A DNA stretch of 64,000 bases from Ctena decussata (Eukaryota; Mollusca; Bivalvia; Lucinida; Lucinidae), in contig OZ022500.1 in NCBI GenBank assembly GCA_963989385.1, positions 107,673,842-107,737,841 of the forward strand. The letters run 5' to 3'. Each line of letters opens with the position of its first letter. Position 1 is the stretch's first letter. Shown in pieces: positions 44,763 through 56,225 of the stretch. Both the position numbers and the translations under genes were made by a program. The notes beneath the pieces were generated by a model, which saw nothing but the letters and a program-made list of their open reading frames with translations, was not told the DNA's origin and did not search any database.

Positions 44763-45032
44763 AGTTGGTTGGTTGATTTGATGCTTAACGTCCACGGTAA
44801 ACAACTAAGGTCATGTCGGGACGGTCAGTTAACCTAACCACACTATTCCTGGGCATGCTTAGACCTCCTAAGCGGTTAACCAGTACTAAGTGCACATACT
44901 TTCGCCAGTAACTGACAACTGCCCTTCTTGAATCAGCGGAAGGAGAAACGAAAGTATGTGGCCAGACCGGGATTCGAACCCAGGACCTCTGACTTACGAG
45001 ACAGGTGCCCTACCGATTGAGTATGAGGTTTA
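44763..45032 (-). mobile_element. tRNA-derived SINE (family D), copy 3
   Basis: The best-preserved copy. Box B complement GGGATTCGAACCCAGG (about 44969) and the TTAACGTCCACGGTAAACAA tail. Confidence 0.85.
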
Positions 45033-46115
45033 CAAAGTTCGAAAATTTGACGTTTTCCCTTGTTTTTACGTTATCGTCTTAAAAAGTTGTTTCTCATCGG
45101 TATTTCTTGAATCCCGTTCGAGTGTATGATTGTTTGGTATCTATCAATGTGATAACGTAAACAATTCAGAAAGAAAATTCATCCCGGCTACTGAGTTTAA
45201 GTCAAAAGTGTCAGGCTAACGTCATCATTTTCTCACAGTTACGCAATACTTCAATGAAGAAACTTCACAGTTAAATTAATCTTGGTGTGACCTTTAATTT
45301 TAGCCTATTGGTTTTTCTCGGGTTTTGATTCTGCATTGAACGCAAGCACCCGTGAATCATTGCACATTGGACCGAATTATAACGTTTAAACGTCAACTAC
45401 GCATGCTAAGAATCATCAGTTGTTAAGCTTAACCACATCTTTTACACATTCAAAAGCTTTGACAAGAAAACTTGGCATGAAAATGATGAGAAAAAACGTA
45501 CAAAAATCACATGCTTGCCATGTTTATGTTGCTTTTCAATGAGTGCGAATTTTCTGCTAATGACCCCTTCTGCGCTTATCGCTTTTCCCTAGTTTGGTTT
45601 TTAAAGATGGCTTCTGTAATCTCATGTTATCTTAAGCCCCAAATACGGTTCCCTTCAATGCAATTTAATTTCACTCAATGTTGCACTTCAGTAATGAGAA
45701 AATTGTAAAATATAAAAAAATTGCTAAATATATTTTGCATAGTATATATTCAGTTTTTCTCACCACTGAATACTTCATCTCGATTTTAAACAAAATAAAC
45801 CGTCTGATGTCGGATGACTTAATATACCTTATACTGGCATATGTTAAGGGATGTGTCTATCTACAATCCAGACACATAAACAAACAACATAATGGAAGTC
45901 TAGTGCTGTAATTAGAATATGTGGTCTTAAATAGAGCTTTATGGCACTGTCTGCTATTTAAATTGACAAATCGAATCATGAAGTTGTATTCAATTCTATC
46001 TAATATGATTTTTCTTAAATTGAATGAGGAATCAATATTGACGCCTGAAGCTGAAAGAATTGCTGTAACGGTGATAACATTGCACAGATGTTGAAAGTTT
46101 TTGTATTTCTATATA
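45033..46115. other. No gene seen
   Basis: AT-rich sequence. Two open frames (65 and 77 codons) lack recognisable features. Confidence 0.4.
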
Positions 46116-46461
46116 TGAGCCGCGACAGGAGAAAACCAACAAAGTGGTTGTGCGCCCAGCGCAGATTCCAATCATCCTGGGCATCTGCCCAGTCTGATCA
46201 GATTCATCGCTAAGCGCTTAAAGGGTAGCTACCCAGCAGGCACCTGACGTCTAACTGACGTTGCACTGATGTCGATGCGACGTAATGACGGATCGACGCC
46301 AATGCGCCGTCATTTTGACGGCATGTGCCTGCTAAGTATGGGTCTAAATTACCTCCATGCGGACAGCGATGACTCAGATCAGACTGGACGGATGCCCGGG
46401 CTGATCTAAGTCTTCGCTGGGCGCACATGTCACTCTGTTGGTTTTGTCATGTCGCGGCTCA
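46116..46461. mobile_element. Fold-back MITE, family A, containing a nested family B MITE
   Basis: TGAGCCGCGACAGGAG to CATGTCGCGGCTCA. Interrupted at GGGTAGCTA by the element at 46232-46336. Other family A copies show the uninterrupted GGGTAGCTAAGGGTCTAAG. Confidence 0.92.
46232..46336. mobile_element. Family B MITE nested in family A; TA duplication proven
   Basis: CCCAGCAGGCACCTGACGTC to GGCATGTGCCTGCTAAG, flanked by TA at 46230-46231 and 46337-46338, where the undisturbed host has one TA. The core iterates GACGTC/GATGCGACGT words. Confidence 0.93.
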
Positions 46462-46706
46462 TATATCTGTTCAATATTTGGTATGCAGTTAAATTGTTGC
46501 TCATTATGCACCGTTCCGATATCTCAGAAAAGTACTATTCTCTTCTCTGTATCAGTTGGAAACGGGTAATATAACGTAATTTATCCAATGTTCTAACGCA
46601 CGAATTTGTGAAATAAAAAGATAAATTGTTGCGGAACTAATTGTAGGTATGATACAAAACTGGCGATAAAGATCGTGTATACAGATATAAATCGACGTAC
46701 TTTGAA

Positions 46707-46955
46707 CGATTGATTGATTGTTTTGGGGTTAACGGCCTTTTGAGACAGTATTTCAGTCTATACCGGTCTGTCTCCCAGAGAGAAGGAGAAATAAGAGAAA
46801 TGAAAGACGAGAGAAAAATATCCAAACAACGCTAACCCGCATCTACTGCAAGCACAGTAGGCACTTGTCCTACAATCTTCCAAATCAGTAGGATGTCCCG
46901 GCACTGGAAGTTACACACAGCACCATGGCACCAGCCAACCACCCCAGTACTTTGA
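46707..46955 (+). repeat. Family E repeat, copy 3
   Basis: GATTGATTGATTGTTTTGGG, TGTCTCCCAGAGAGAAGG and the GCAAGCACAGTAGGCACTTG segment match the inverse of 14946-15192. Confidence 0.75.
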
Positions 46956-47321
46956 ACGAGGCCTTCTTCATGCACAATCGGTGTCACCATGGAATGTTAG
47001 TACACATATTTTTTCTATAAATACATGTAATTGGTTACATCCCAGATGGCAGCACAAATGACGATACAGCTATTAAGGTGAATCAGCACACTTGCAGTTG
47101 AAGCAACTCTGCCATTTTGGTTTTTTGTCTTCCTTCTCAGCAGAGATCAATTATTAAAGGTTGAGATTTTCCTTCTTTCAGAACATATTTTCCTTGAAGT
47201 GAAGGTCCCATTTCAGAAGGGCTAGGCCACCAAGGAAAGCAAACAGGAAATCATAAAAAATTAATTGTTCCTCTTCGTAAAAGCTGCAGAAAGAACACGG
47301 AGCTGTATGCATACGATCATA

Positions 47322-47468
47322 TACAATTATTGACTATGGAGTCATTGGATATGATGTGATATTTACCAGAGAATGTCACTACTGACCGAGGCGACTGCCT
47401 CGGTCAGTATTGACATTCTCTGGTGAATATCACATCATAACCAATGCCTCCATTGTCAACAATTGTTT
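47322..47468. repeat. 147-bp fold-back
   Basis: ACAATTATTGACTATGGAGT... pairs with ...CCTCCATTGTCAACAATTGT. The centre is CTGACCGAGGC-GACT-GCCTCGGTCAG, so the hairpin tip is a four-base loop. Confidence 0.93.
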
Positions 47469-48189
47469 TATATACAACGTCAACAAAAATTGATATTTAT
47501 ATTCAGTTAGGCTTGCAAAGGTTTGCTCTTCGGCATCTGTATAATCCGCTATGTTTTTTTATGTGAAATATATACTGGTACCCGTTTCACAATAGTGGCA
47601 TACTGCGGAAATGTGAAACCATTCAGCATCAATTTTGATATCTTTGGCATCTAAATTTAGAAACTGATATTCAATGGGAGAAACCCCAGGTCAGTAAATA
47701 TAAGAAATATTGAATGGGCTGAAATAAGCTCTGAGCCAATGAAAAATATGTATAGGTTATATAATAAAGGTGATACTTTTATCCTGCTGTAGTTTGTTAT
47801 GCCTTCATTGCTTCATCTGTGGTCTTACTCACTCAGATGTTAATGTAATATACAGCGGACTGCTGTCTCAGACTGAAATGTTTAGGGTATATTTCGTTGC
47901 AAGTAATTTAAAAGTAATCCATCAAACTGATAGACATGTCATAATAAATCACAAACGCTTAAAATGTTTAAAGACCAAAGTGTAGGCAGCAACATGCTGC
48001 TTTAAATAATTGGATAGGCATTTTGATTTCCTCAAGCTTTTAAAAAATAACCTAGCACTATTGTTTCATGCTCTCTACACTGTCTTGAATATTTTGTTTA
48101 AGCTAACCCGATCAGGAAAAGTTTGCCGTAGAGCTGATATGATCACGGGTTGACAGAAACCGTTTTGTATTGCAGGGCTAGTTGTAGCC

Positions 48190-48920
48190 CTCTCTAAGAA
48201 CACTTTAAGAATTTAATTCGACTTCAGTGCAGCTGGATTTGTGCCGTGTGGCGGTCGTAAAACGTCTCTCCGTACATCATCCATAGTGCAGATAATATTT
48301 TTTTGTCCTTTGATGTCAGAGTATAAATTCTTAGATATCAGAAATGTTTGGTTGGTTTAGACTCTTATTCTAGATCATCACCTTAATTATTTGAGCCTTT
48401 TTGATACTATTAAATGTCTGAATTGACTGCCTTATTAAAAGTCAGAAATTGTAGTACTCTTTTCTCTGGCTTTCGTCGCTAGATCTATATTATTAGGGTC
48501 ACTGATGAGGCATAATTGGCCGGAACTAGGAAGTTTGACCCATGCTCCTTCTTTTGAATGTTTTCGCTGCTCTTGAAGTTTATTTTGAATTTACTGCACG
48601 TGGTGTTGTGCCGTGCTGTAAAACGTCGTCTCACTTACTTTTGCGCCTTGAGTTCAGAGAATATATTCTTAGATATCAAATATTTTTGATTGATTTAGAC
48701 TCTTATTCTTGATCATCGCTTTTTAATTATTTGGACCCTTTTTGGTACTATTAAATCTTTGAATCGACTGCCTTATTAAAAGTAAGAAAGTCTCTGGCTT
48801 CCGTCGCTAGACATCGTTAGGGTCATTGCTGAGGCTTTAGTAGCCTCAGTTTCGAAGTTTTGCCCATGCTTCTTCTTTCGAGTGTGTTCTCTGTTCCTGA
48901 AGGAACTCTTTTAGAATTTA
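48190..48920. repeat. Family K repeat, two ~370-bp tandem units
   Basis: GTGCCGTGTGGCGGTCGTAA, TTGATGTCAGAGTATAAATT, GACTGCCTTATTAAAAGTCA and AGGGTCACTGATGAGGC occur in order and then again from about 48600. The same blocks appear at 55450-56020. Confidence 0.75.
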
Positions 48921-49016
48921 ATATGTCAAAGCTCGCGCAATCAGACAGCAATCGTGAAAGAAAAGGTCATACCCAACACATCATTTTCGTAGTTCAATTA
49001 TGAATAGAGATTCCAG

Positions 49017-50880
49017 TATAAAAGTAAAAAGTATGCAAAGACCAGGAACTGAAACAATCAAAATCCAAATCCAGCCCTCAAACCATAGTTGGAAACAACT
49101 AAGATTACAAATAATCAAGATACAGAGAACATATGGCCAACCGAGTGAGCAGCTTGTTCCCAAAAGGTGGCCACTCAGCAACCCAAACCGAATCAAAAAT
49201 AATAAGAACATACATAAGGTAAAACATCACAGAAACTCTGACACCAAAAACAGGCAACAGAGAACCACAACAGAACTACCGCCTTGGAACGGTCAGTAAT
49301 GAATTACTGGGGGGCTTAAATCGATTTTACGGGCCCAACCTCACCCTCAGTTTCTGAAGTGGTACAAAATATTTAGTTGGTTGTTCGGTTCGCATGATAA
49401 CCCTCTAAAGCCTGTTTCACATCAGCCTTACGGCAGCCGTACGACCCTCTGCGATCTCATTTCGGGCAAAAATCGCTGGGTTTCGTGCGGCAGCCGCAAG
49501 ATCGTCGTACGAATTTTAGACGTCGCAAGGTCGTCGCAACGTCGCAAACTAAATTCTCAACATGCACATTATTTCTGCGATTTTTTGGCAATCTGTGGAC
49601 GCCGCAAGGCTGCCGCACGACAGTCTTGAGACAACCGCACGATTGACTCACGATTTTACAGGAGTTCGCAAGTTTGTAGGCGGGGCTGGTGTCAATCATT
49701 GCTTGCGTTTGTCTTGCGACGGTCGCAAGACAGCCGCACGAGCATCTTACGGCAGTCGTGCGTCCTGACAGAATGCAATCGCAAGAATGTTGCGAATCGT
49801 AAGACAATCGCGCAAGTTGCACGGCAGCTGCACGACAGCCGCACGACAGGCGCACGACAGTCCTGCGATTTTTGCGTCACTTGCGTCTGCCTTAAAAGTA
49901 AATCGGTACTCACAGTCTTGACTCCAGAAAAGAAGCATGCACCCAGGGTTTGCCCCACCAACGCCTCGCATGTCCTCTCCTACCTTGCCGTGCTCGGATG
50001 AGCAGCACCAGGATGGCGGCGTGACGCTCTTCTTCATCACGGAGCCTCCTTCTTAGAAGGACAATACGCTGCTGTGGGATAGCCATTAGGATCCAATGTG
50101 GTGTCGGCAATCGATGGTGAAACTATGAGGGTTGCGGGTGGTGCTCTTGCATTTTATTCGTCATTCGAGGCGAATTCGTACGATGAACGTACGGTCATCG
50201 TAAGACATTCGTGAGACTGCCTTGCGAATTCTTGTTCGTCGTACGGTGCCCGCAAGAGTTTTGACAAATTCTTACGACCGTCTCACGGCAGTCTTGCGGC
50301 AGTCTTACGGCTGCTGCACGGCCATCTTGCGGCAGCTGTACGAAATGTTGTTTACTTTTTTCTACTTTTAAGCTGCAAAATCGTGCGACCCGTGAGACAG
50401 ACGTACGAACATCGTACGGCTGCCTTACGATCTCTGAGACCACGATGGACCCGCCCATATACACTGCGATTTTGTCTGCGATCTGTCTACGGGCCCCATG
50501 GCCTCCAAAATCGTACGAACAAAAAATCGCACGGCTGATGTGAAACAGGCTTAACTCGTCAATGAATCATCACGGTAAACACATAAATCAAATTTCAACA
50601 CCACGAAGAAGCAAAGACGAGGACTCAACAGATACAACGGGCCATCTGACAGGTGGAGATCCCTGGCCTGCCAAAGAACCCCACTGGAAATCTGAAGCAA
50701 AAGAAGGTCACCAGTTGAGCCCCGGTGGACCAAGCAACAGACAAAAAGGCTCCGGTCCCAACCAACTAAAATATATAGCTTTAGGTCGGGGTCATCATAG
50801 AGTCTGACGCCCGATCCACCGGTGTGCAATTAAAGAGTGCAGCAAAGTTATCAACCGTGATCGGGTTGATATAAAACCAC
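49017..50880. mobile_element. Family H element interrupted by the 1.14-kb iterated element
   Basis: It starts with the segment identical to 39541-39664. It continues through AACCGAGTGAGCAGCTTGTT to 49408, and after the nested insertion from 50552 to about 50880. The right part encodes DPWPAKEPHWKSEAKEG and NRQKGSGPNQLKYIALG. A similar peptide (EDPWVSNN..., NRATDKASSCPNQLNLIA) is encoded in reverse at 56020-56202, so it was once coding in a mobile element. The family is not identified. Confidence 0.65.
49409..50551. mobile_element. 1,143-bp non-coding element made of iterated CGCAAGA/CGTACG words (family J)
   Basis: Inverted ends AGCCTGTTTCACATCAGCC (19 of 19 identical) are flanked by TAA on both sides (49406-49408, 50552-50554). 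A 3-bp TAA duplication fits the TWA preference of PIF/Harbinger elements, but no transposase is present. The interior is dominated by short variants of ACGGCAGTCGTACGA, GTCGCAAGACAGCCGCACGA and their inverses in both orientations. This generates overlapping open frames on both strands that are not genes. Confidence 0.88.
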
Positions 50881-52585
50881 CTATTATTTTCAAATACGGT
50901 CTCCTATCTCCATAAAGTTCAGGTTGGATACGCTCTTTCGAAGAAGTGTTTTTTTAAGTCAACGGTTTAATTGGATATAAGTGCTGAATATCGACGGGAA
51001 TAACTCTTTAAATGCCTGAAGAATTTGTAATATTCATACTGGCTGGAAACCAGTGTCGGTCGCGTACCAGTGACGGCCATTATAGATTTGCACGCGCAGT
51101 TTAGTATTTATTGCATAACAGATTTTAGACATTTGTAAAGAACCCAAATAGGAACGCCTACAAAAAGGATCGAAATAAATTTAATCGCAACTTACGGGGA
51201 CAAATGATAAACAACTTTCCCTAGCCCCCCTCATACCACCGTCAATTTTTTTTCCGGAGGACTTTGACATTTGATCCTCACAAAGTGAGATCAGTTGTTT
51301 GTATATCGAATGCACTTACACTGTAAAAATGTGAAAAAAAATCTTAGAACAGCGAATGAATATTTGAGGTTTAAAAGCAAGTGTTTCTTTTTGCAAAATG
51401 CATCATTCAGTGCACGAATATTGTGATGCCGGTCGCCACTGGTACGGTACGTGCGTGTTTTGATGAGTGCTTTTGACCTGTTTCGAGGACTGTAACAAAC
51501 ACATGTTACAGTCTACAACAACATTTACACCTAATTGCCTCAGTTTGGTTCCTGGGTACGAATGGCTGCTACTGGTCGTGAGCCAACATAGCCTAGTTTA
51601 AGAAGGAGGTTTTTTTTAGCTAAAAATGTGCATAAATTTGCGACACCTGAATGAAAGGATCAAACTTACTGAGTTTGACCTGTACTTCTGGTGACACTGT
51701 TTTTTCATAACTTGCTACAGTTGCTGAGTCTGTCGCTACCTTATTATTCTGACCAAGTTTGAACTTGTCGGCTCAGTGCTATAGTGCTCTATCTCGAGTT
51801 TGTTTTAAGAAAAATGAAAATTATATACCATTGGAATTAGAATCCAATGGTCTATCTCCATAGCAGCTTAGATGTTGCATATCATGTCTTTGTGGGTATT
51901 TATAAGCTATTCCGTTTGGCTTCCTTGTCCAAAAATTGCTTTTCATTAGTGCTATACTGTTCTATATCCATTTTGAACCAATGAAATGAAAGTATTAAGT
52001 AATATTTGATCACGTGACATTTGGTGTCATATATGCCATTGGTTCATAACCATTATTTAACGATTATCTGAGAATGAGGAGAAAGAAAGTAAAGAAAAAG
52101 AAAGCAGTAGCCAGCCTTGTTAAATCTATTTGGATAATGTATGTATATTTAGATTAGAAGTATAAAACGTTACATTGCTCTTAATGTATTCTGGGTCATA
52201 AATTTTGTCCATCTCCGGGTTATTGAAGAACGTGCTTTCATTATTCAAACACATCGTTCTATGTTCAAACTGAAAAGTCCATTTTTCTCCTAAATAAATT
52301 GGGTTTCAACAGAATTACTTTGAAGTTTAGCAAGTGTTGACTTATTTGCAAGATTTGCAGTGTAATTATTTTATCTAATATGTTTTTTTTTTACAAAATT
52401 AGTTATGGGCTGAAAACTTCGAACCTCATTTTCTCGGGTTTTCCGAAAATGGAAATAGAACATTCTCGTAAAATTATTTTGTAATAGTTATGAGTGGTTT
52501 CTGAGGAGAAGATAGTCAAAGTTTTCACTATATAAATATTTGGAAAGCAAGCAAACAAACCACGCCCAATAGCAGCCATTTTTGT
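50881..52585. other. No gene seen
   Basis: AT-rich sequence with GTCGCGTACCAGTGACGGCC-like and GTCGCCACTGGTACGGTACG words near 51058 and 51433. No ends or coding signal. Confidence 0.4.
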
Positions 52586-52975
52586 CTCGCGAATAGGAAG
52601 AGCGAGACATCTGTTATTTTTTCGGCGTTGTTCGGGTCGGCGTCGGCGGCATAAACTTTTGTCCAGTTTTCGGGTTTAGCTCTGATTTGCGACAATGCGC
52701 TGACAGGCGAGTTACCGCATTCCGCGGATTTTTTTTTATTTTTCTTGAAAAATTTATGTCAAATTACTTGGAAATCTGGCCAGCAATTTCTTGAATTGTC
52801 TTTTATTGCCATATCTACACAAAGAGATAGTTATTCTGACTTCCCATGTACTTTTGCCCAATTTTATATGAGAAATGGTCAACTATTGCTTGCAAAAGGC
52901 AGTGGATTGACGACGGACGAACGGCAACAAATAACAAAAGCTTACCTTGAGCACTAAGTGCTTAGGCGAGATAGC
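52585..52975. repeat. Dispersed repeat with GTCTCGCGAA start and GAGCACTAAGTGC end
   Basis: It begins TTTTTGTCTCGCGAATAGGA with an internal TTCGGGTCGGCGTCGGCGGC. It ends GACGACGGACGAACGGCAAC and TTGAGCACTAAGTGCTTAGG, an organisation shared with the GGTGAGC-type repeats. The 70-codon frame inside is doubtful. Confidence 0.45.
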
Positions 52976-53194
52976 TTTATTGCGATGAATCTACTGTGTT
53001 GAAACAAATGTCAGTAGAAAGCGCCCAAAGAATATTTCTTTTCCAGTTAATTGGAAAGTCTAAACAAAAATGTGTAACAATTTAGCACCATCAGATATAT
53101 AGCCCTGTAAGTAAATTGAGTCGGTAAGTAATTACAAGTCTAAGACTGGTGATTTCTTTATACAGATATACAGAATGGGATTCCAACTTTATTT

Positions 53195-53432
53195 TGAGCC
53201 GCGACACGACAAAACAAACAATGTGGTTGTGCGCCCAGCGCAGACTCAGATCAGCCTGGGCATCCGCCCAGTCTGATCAGAGTCTTCGCTGTCCGCATGG
53301 GGGTAGCGTAGACCCTTAGCTACCCTCTAAGCGCTTAGCGAAGATTCTGATCCGACTTGGTGGATGCCCAGGCTGATCTGAGTCTGTGCAGGGCGCACAA
53401 CCACATCGTTGGTTTTCTCGTGTCGCGGCTCA
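53195..53432. mobile_element. Fold-back MITE, family A, near consensus
   Basis: TGAGCCGCGACACGACAAAA to CTCGTGTCGCGGCTCA, 238 bp with few arm mismatches. A good reference copy. Confidence 0.93.
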
Positions 53433-53960
53433 TTTCATGTCTGATTAGCTGAGTTACTTGTCTTATTATTTAGCTGCACTTTGGAATTTACCTTAGCCTT
53501 AGCCAATCTAAATGCAAATTTCGTTGTCTGTGAGGCGTTGGTGGTTTTATATACTTGGAGTTTCGCTTGACCTTTTTGTTTTTACTTTGCTCTGCTTCAG
53601 TGTGTGACGTTCGTGTCCAGAAATAGTCAATCCTTTTGACACGTGAGATAGTTGGTGAGAATAAGCAACTGAATTGCCATTAGATCCCTTTACCTTACTT
53701 TTTCAGAGATTTCAGCAGTGGTCGTTCAGTGCTTTTGTGGAAGGCGTGAAACATTGCCTCATAGGGTTATTCGTAAATCGTGAATGGTGATGCATCTTTA
53801 AGAATCTCTCATGAGATTTATGGAAAATGCCGTCGTGAGATGGGGCATTCTAGGAAAACGTTCATAGTGTGAAACATAACACTTGTGTATAAAATGAGTT
53901 TTGCTATTTTTCGCTTAAGATTCAATGGGGGAGAAATGTGTACTAGTCAAACAACAATTA

Positions 53961-54187
53961 AGACGCGACATGGCAAAACCAACACAGTCGTATATGCGCT
54001 AAGCGAATACTCAGATCAGTCTGGACAGCTGCCCAGTCTGATCAGAGTCTTTGCTGTGTGCTTAAAGGGTAGATAAGGATCTGAGCTACCTGCATTTTGA
54101 CAGTGATCAGTGATCAGGCTACCCAGACTGATCTGAGGCTTCGCTAGGCGCACTTGCCACTTTTTTGGTTTTGTCGTGTCACGGCTC
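53961..54187. mobile_element. Diverged family A MITE
   Basis: AGACGCGACATGGCAAAACC to TTGTCGTGTCACGGCTCA with decayed arms. The 63-codon frame over it is accidental. Confidence 0.85.
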
Positions 54188-54229
54188 AATTTATTAATCT
54201 GATGGGTACTACAAATATCATGTACCTAT

Positions 54230-54800
54230 TCAAGTACCCACTAACTTTACCAACCAAGGGTCATCGGGCGCTTTCCTTCGTCGAGTTCTTATCGTTGGTT
54301 AATCATAGGCTTTATCCGTTATTTGTTTGTTTCCTGTGCTAATTCATTGATAAGTAAGGAAACTTTCATGCAGACCGAGCAGCTAACTGAAAGAGTTTCG
54401 TTGCATTACAACAGCAGAGGGTGGATGAGAGTTGGAGTGACTGTTCCAAGGCGGTACTTCTGTTGTGGTTCGTCAATGTTACGTGTTTCTTATGTCTGCC
54501 TCTCTGTGGCCTTCTAGCTATACGGTCACCTGTTTAGTTCCCCACTTTTTTATGTTTTGTTTATTATTTAAAATAGAAAATGGTAAACCTAGATGTAACT
54601 GCTGTTTTCAATTTCTGTAGCTGAATGACTACCTGTCTGGGAGAGAGCTGTTCATTCGGTGTGCCGTGCGAGTCTATCGTGAACTGTATGTTGTCAATTT
54701 AACTATATTTATTTCTCTTTTGCGGGCGGGATATGGGAACCGATTGTATTAGTTCCTGACCGCTGCCTATCCTTCAACTTACAATGGGTAAATAAAAGTT
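54230..54800. repeat. Family L repeat, copy 1
   Basis: Blocks GGAAACTTTCATGCAGACCG, AAATAGAAAATGGTAAACCT, GCTGAATGACTACCTGTCTG, GAGCTGTTCATTCGGTGTGC and GCGGGATATGGGAACCGATT recur in order at 56215-56660 and in part at 60817-61015. Confidence 0.75.
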
Positions 54801-54857
54801 GAGACAATATTTCAAATTTCTTTAGAACAGCTGTTATAAAACATACTATACCTGTTT

Positions 54858-55264
54858 CACACTGGTCTGGCATTCAACACAGGCAACGAAGACAGCGTAC
54901 AAAGAACCTGCTTGTTCTGCTCATCAGGATAGGTTTGTTTCAGAAGTATAGTCTCACGGACCATCCGACCCCCGACTCTTGAAATAGGACTCAAATGTTT
55001 TACTGAATTGATATGCATATTCAAGAAATACTTGAAAACAATTTTTGGGCTACAACGAGCAGACAACGAATTGGTGAAAAATCTTATTCAAGCACTGCAT
55101 TGATACTAGACGAATTTCTTCGAAAATCTGGTCTGACTAAGAGGTCTAACAAACTGCCGGGTCCGTAAGATGATAGTTTGACATTAAAGTAAGAAGTATA
55201 CGAAAACAATCGAGTTTTATAGTACGTTGCCTTCGTTGCCTGTGTTGAATACCAGACCAGCGTG
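54858..55264. mobile_element. 407-bp miniature relative of the giant element
   Basis: It is an intact short copy with inverted ends CACACTGGTCTGG.../...CCAGACCAGCGTG and an exact 5-bp duplication TGTTT on both sides (54853-54857 and 55265-55269). Subterminal TCACGGACC and GGGTCCGTAAG words lie roughly 90-110 bases inside each end, the same motif class as in the giant element. The short open frames across it look accidental. It serves as the reference for defining the nested insertion in the 5229-7034 copy. Confidence 0.88.
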
Positions 55265-55447
55265 TGTTTGGTGCATTTTGCCATTTTATACGCAGTATTC
55301 ATGTGGGAAAAAAAAGAAGTTAAAAGCAGGAATTCAAAGTAGCATGCAATAATGTTCATCGTAATACTATCTTCAAACCTGAGCAGTTTACCGAATAAGT
55401 TTGCTTCTTTTTTTTAATTGCACGCCGGTTGGTCAGGACTCAATGAC

Positions 55448-56022
55448 TCAATTTTTCGACTTATATCAGTCTTTGAGACGACTGCCATGTTAAACCTGCA
55501 AATTTACTGTTTTTTTCCTCTGGCTCCTTGTGCCAGATTTAAAGGGTCACTGATGAGGCTTGAATAGCCGAAATCGCGGTATGGCCCAACTTCTTACTTA
55601 TGAATGTTTTCTTAGCTCTTAAAGGATCTAAACTTTTATCATTATTTACTATCACTGCAGCTGGATGTTGTGCCGTGTGGCGGCCGTAAAAAGTCTCCCC
55701 GCACTCATCTATAGTGCAGATTATATTTTCCTTTTGGTCCTTTGAGATCATGGAATATATTCTGAGAAGTCAGAAATGATCATACGTTTAGATTCATTTT
55801 CTAAACAAATTTGAAATATTTTGGTATTTTTCGACTTATATCAGTCTTTGAGACGACTGCCATGTTAAACCTGCAAATTTACTGTTTTTTTCCTCTGGCT
55901 CCTTGTGCCAGATTTAAAGGGTCACTGATGAGGCTTGAATAGCCGAAACCGCGGTATGGCCCAACTTCTTACTTATGAATGTTTTCTTTGCTCTTAAAGG
56001 ATCTAAACTTTTATCATTATCA
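55448..56022. repeat. Family K repeat with a recent ~196-bp direct repeat
   Basis: 55453-55648 and 55827-56022 are almost identical, with differences such as AAATCGCGG/AAACCGCGG and TTAGCTC/TTTGCTC. They are separated by a K-type block with GTTGTGCCGTGTGGCGGCCG. Confidence 0.88.
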
Positions 56023-56225
56023 ATGATTGGCCCGACAAAAGGCTATTAAATTTAGTTGGTTTGGACAGGAGCTTGCCTTGTCTGTTGCTCGGTTATTCGG
56101 GTTCCAACTGATAGTTTCCTTTTGCTCCATAATTTCAGTGGTGTTGTTTGACACCCAGGGATCTTCAGGTGTCACGATACATCGTTTCTGTTGAGTCCTC
56201 ATCTCTGATTCATCATAGGCCTTAC
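56015..56225 (-). repeat. Family H fragment, inverted
   Basis: The reverse complement matches 50615-50800 at nucleotide and peptide level (GAGGACTCAACAGA, CAACAGACAA, CCAACCAACTAAA-like words). The 60-codon minus-strand frame is a remnant of the element's coding region. Confidence 0.7.

Noticed and set aside
49457..50110. Several overlapping 66-132-codon open frames on both strands
   Set aside because: They lie entirely in the iterated palindromic core of the family J element. Arginine/cysteine-rich frames on both strands arise from the repeated CGCAAG/CGTACG words.
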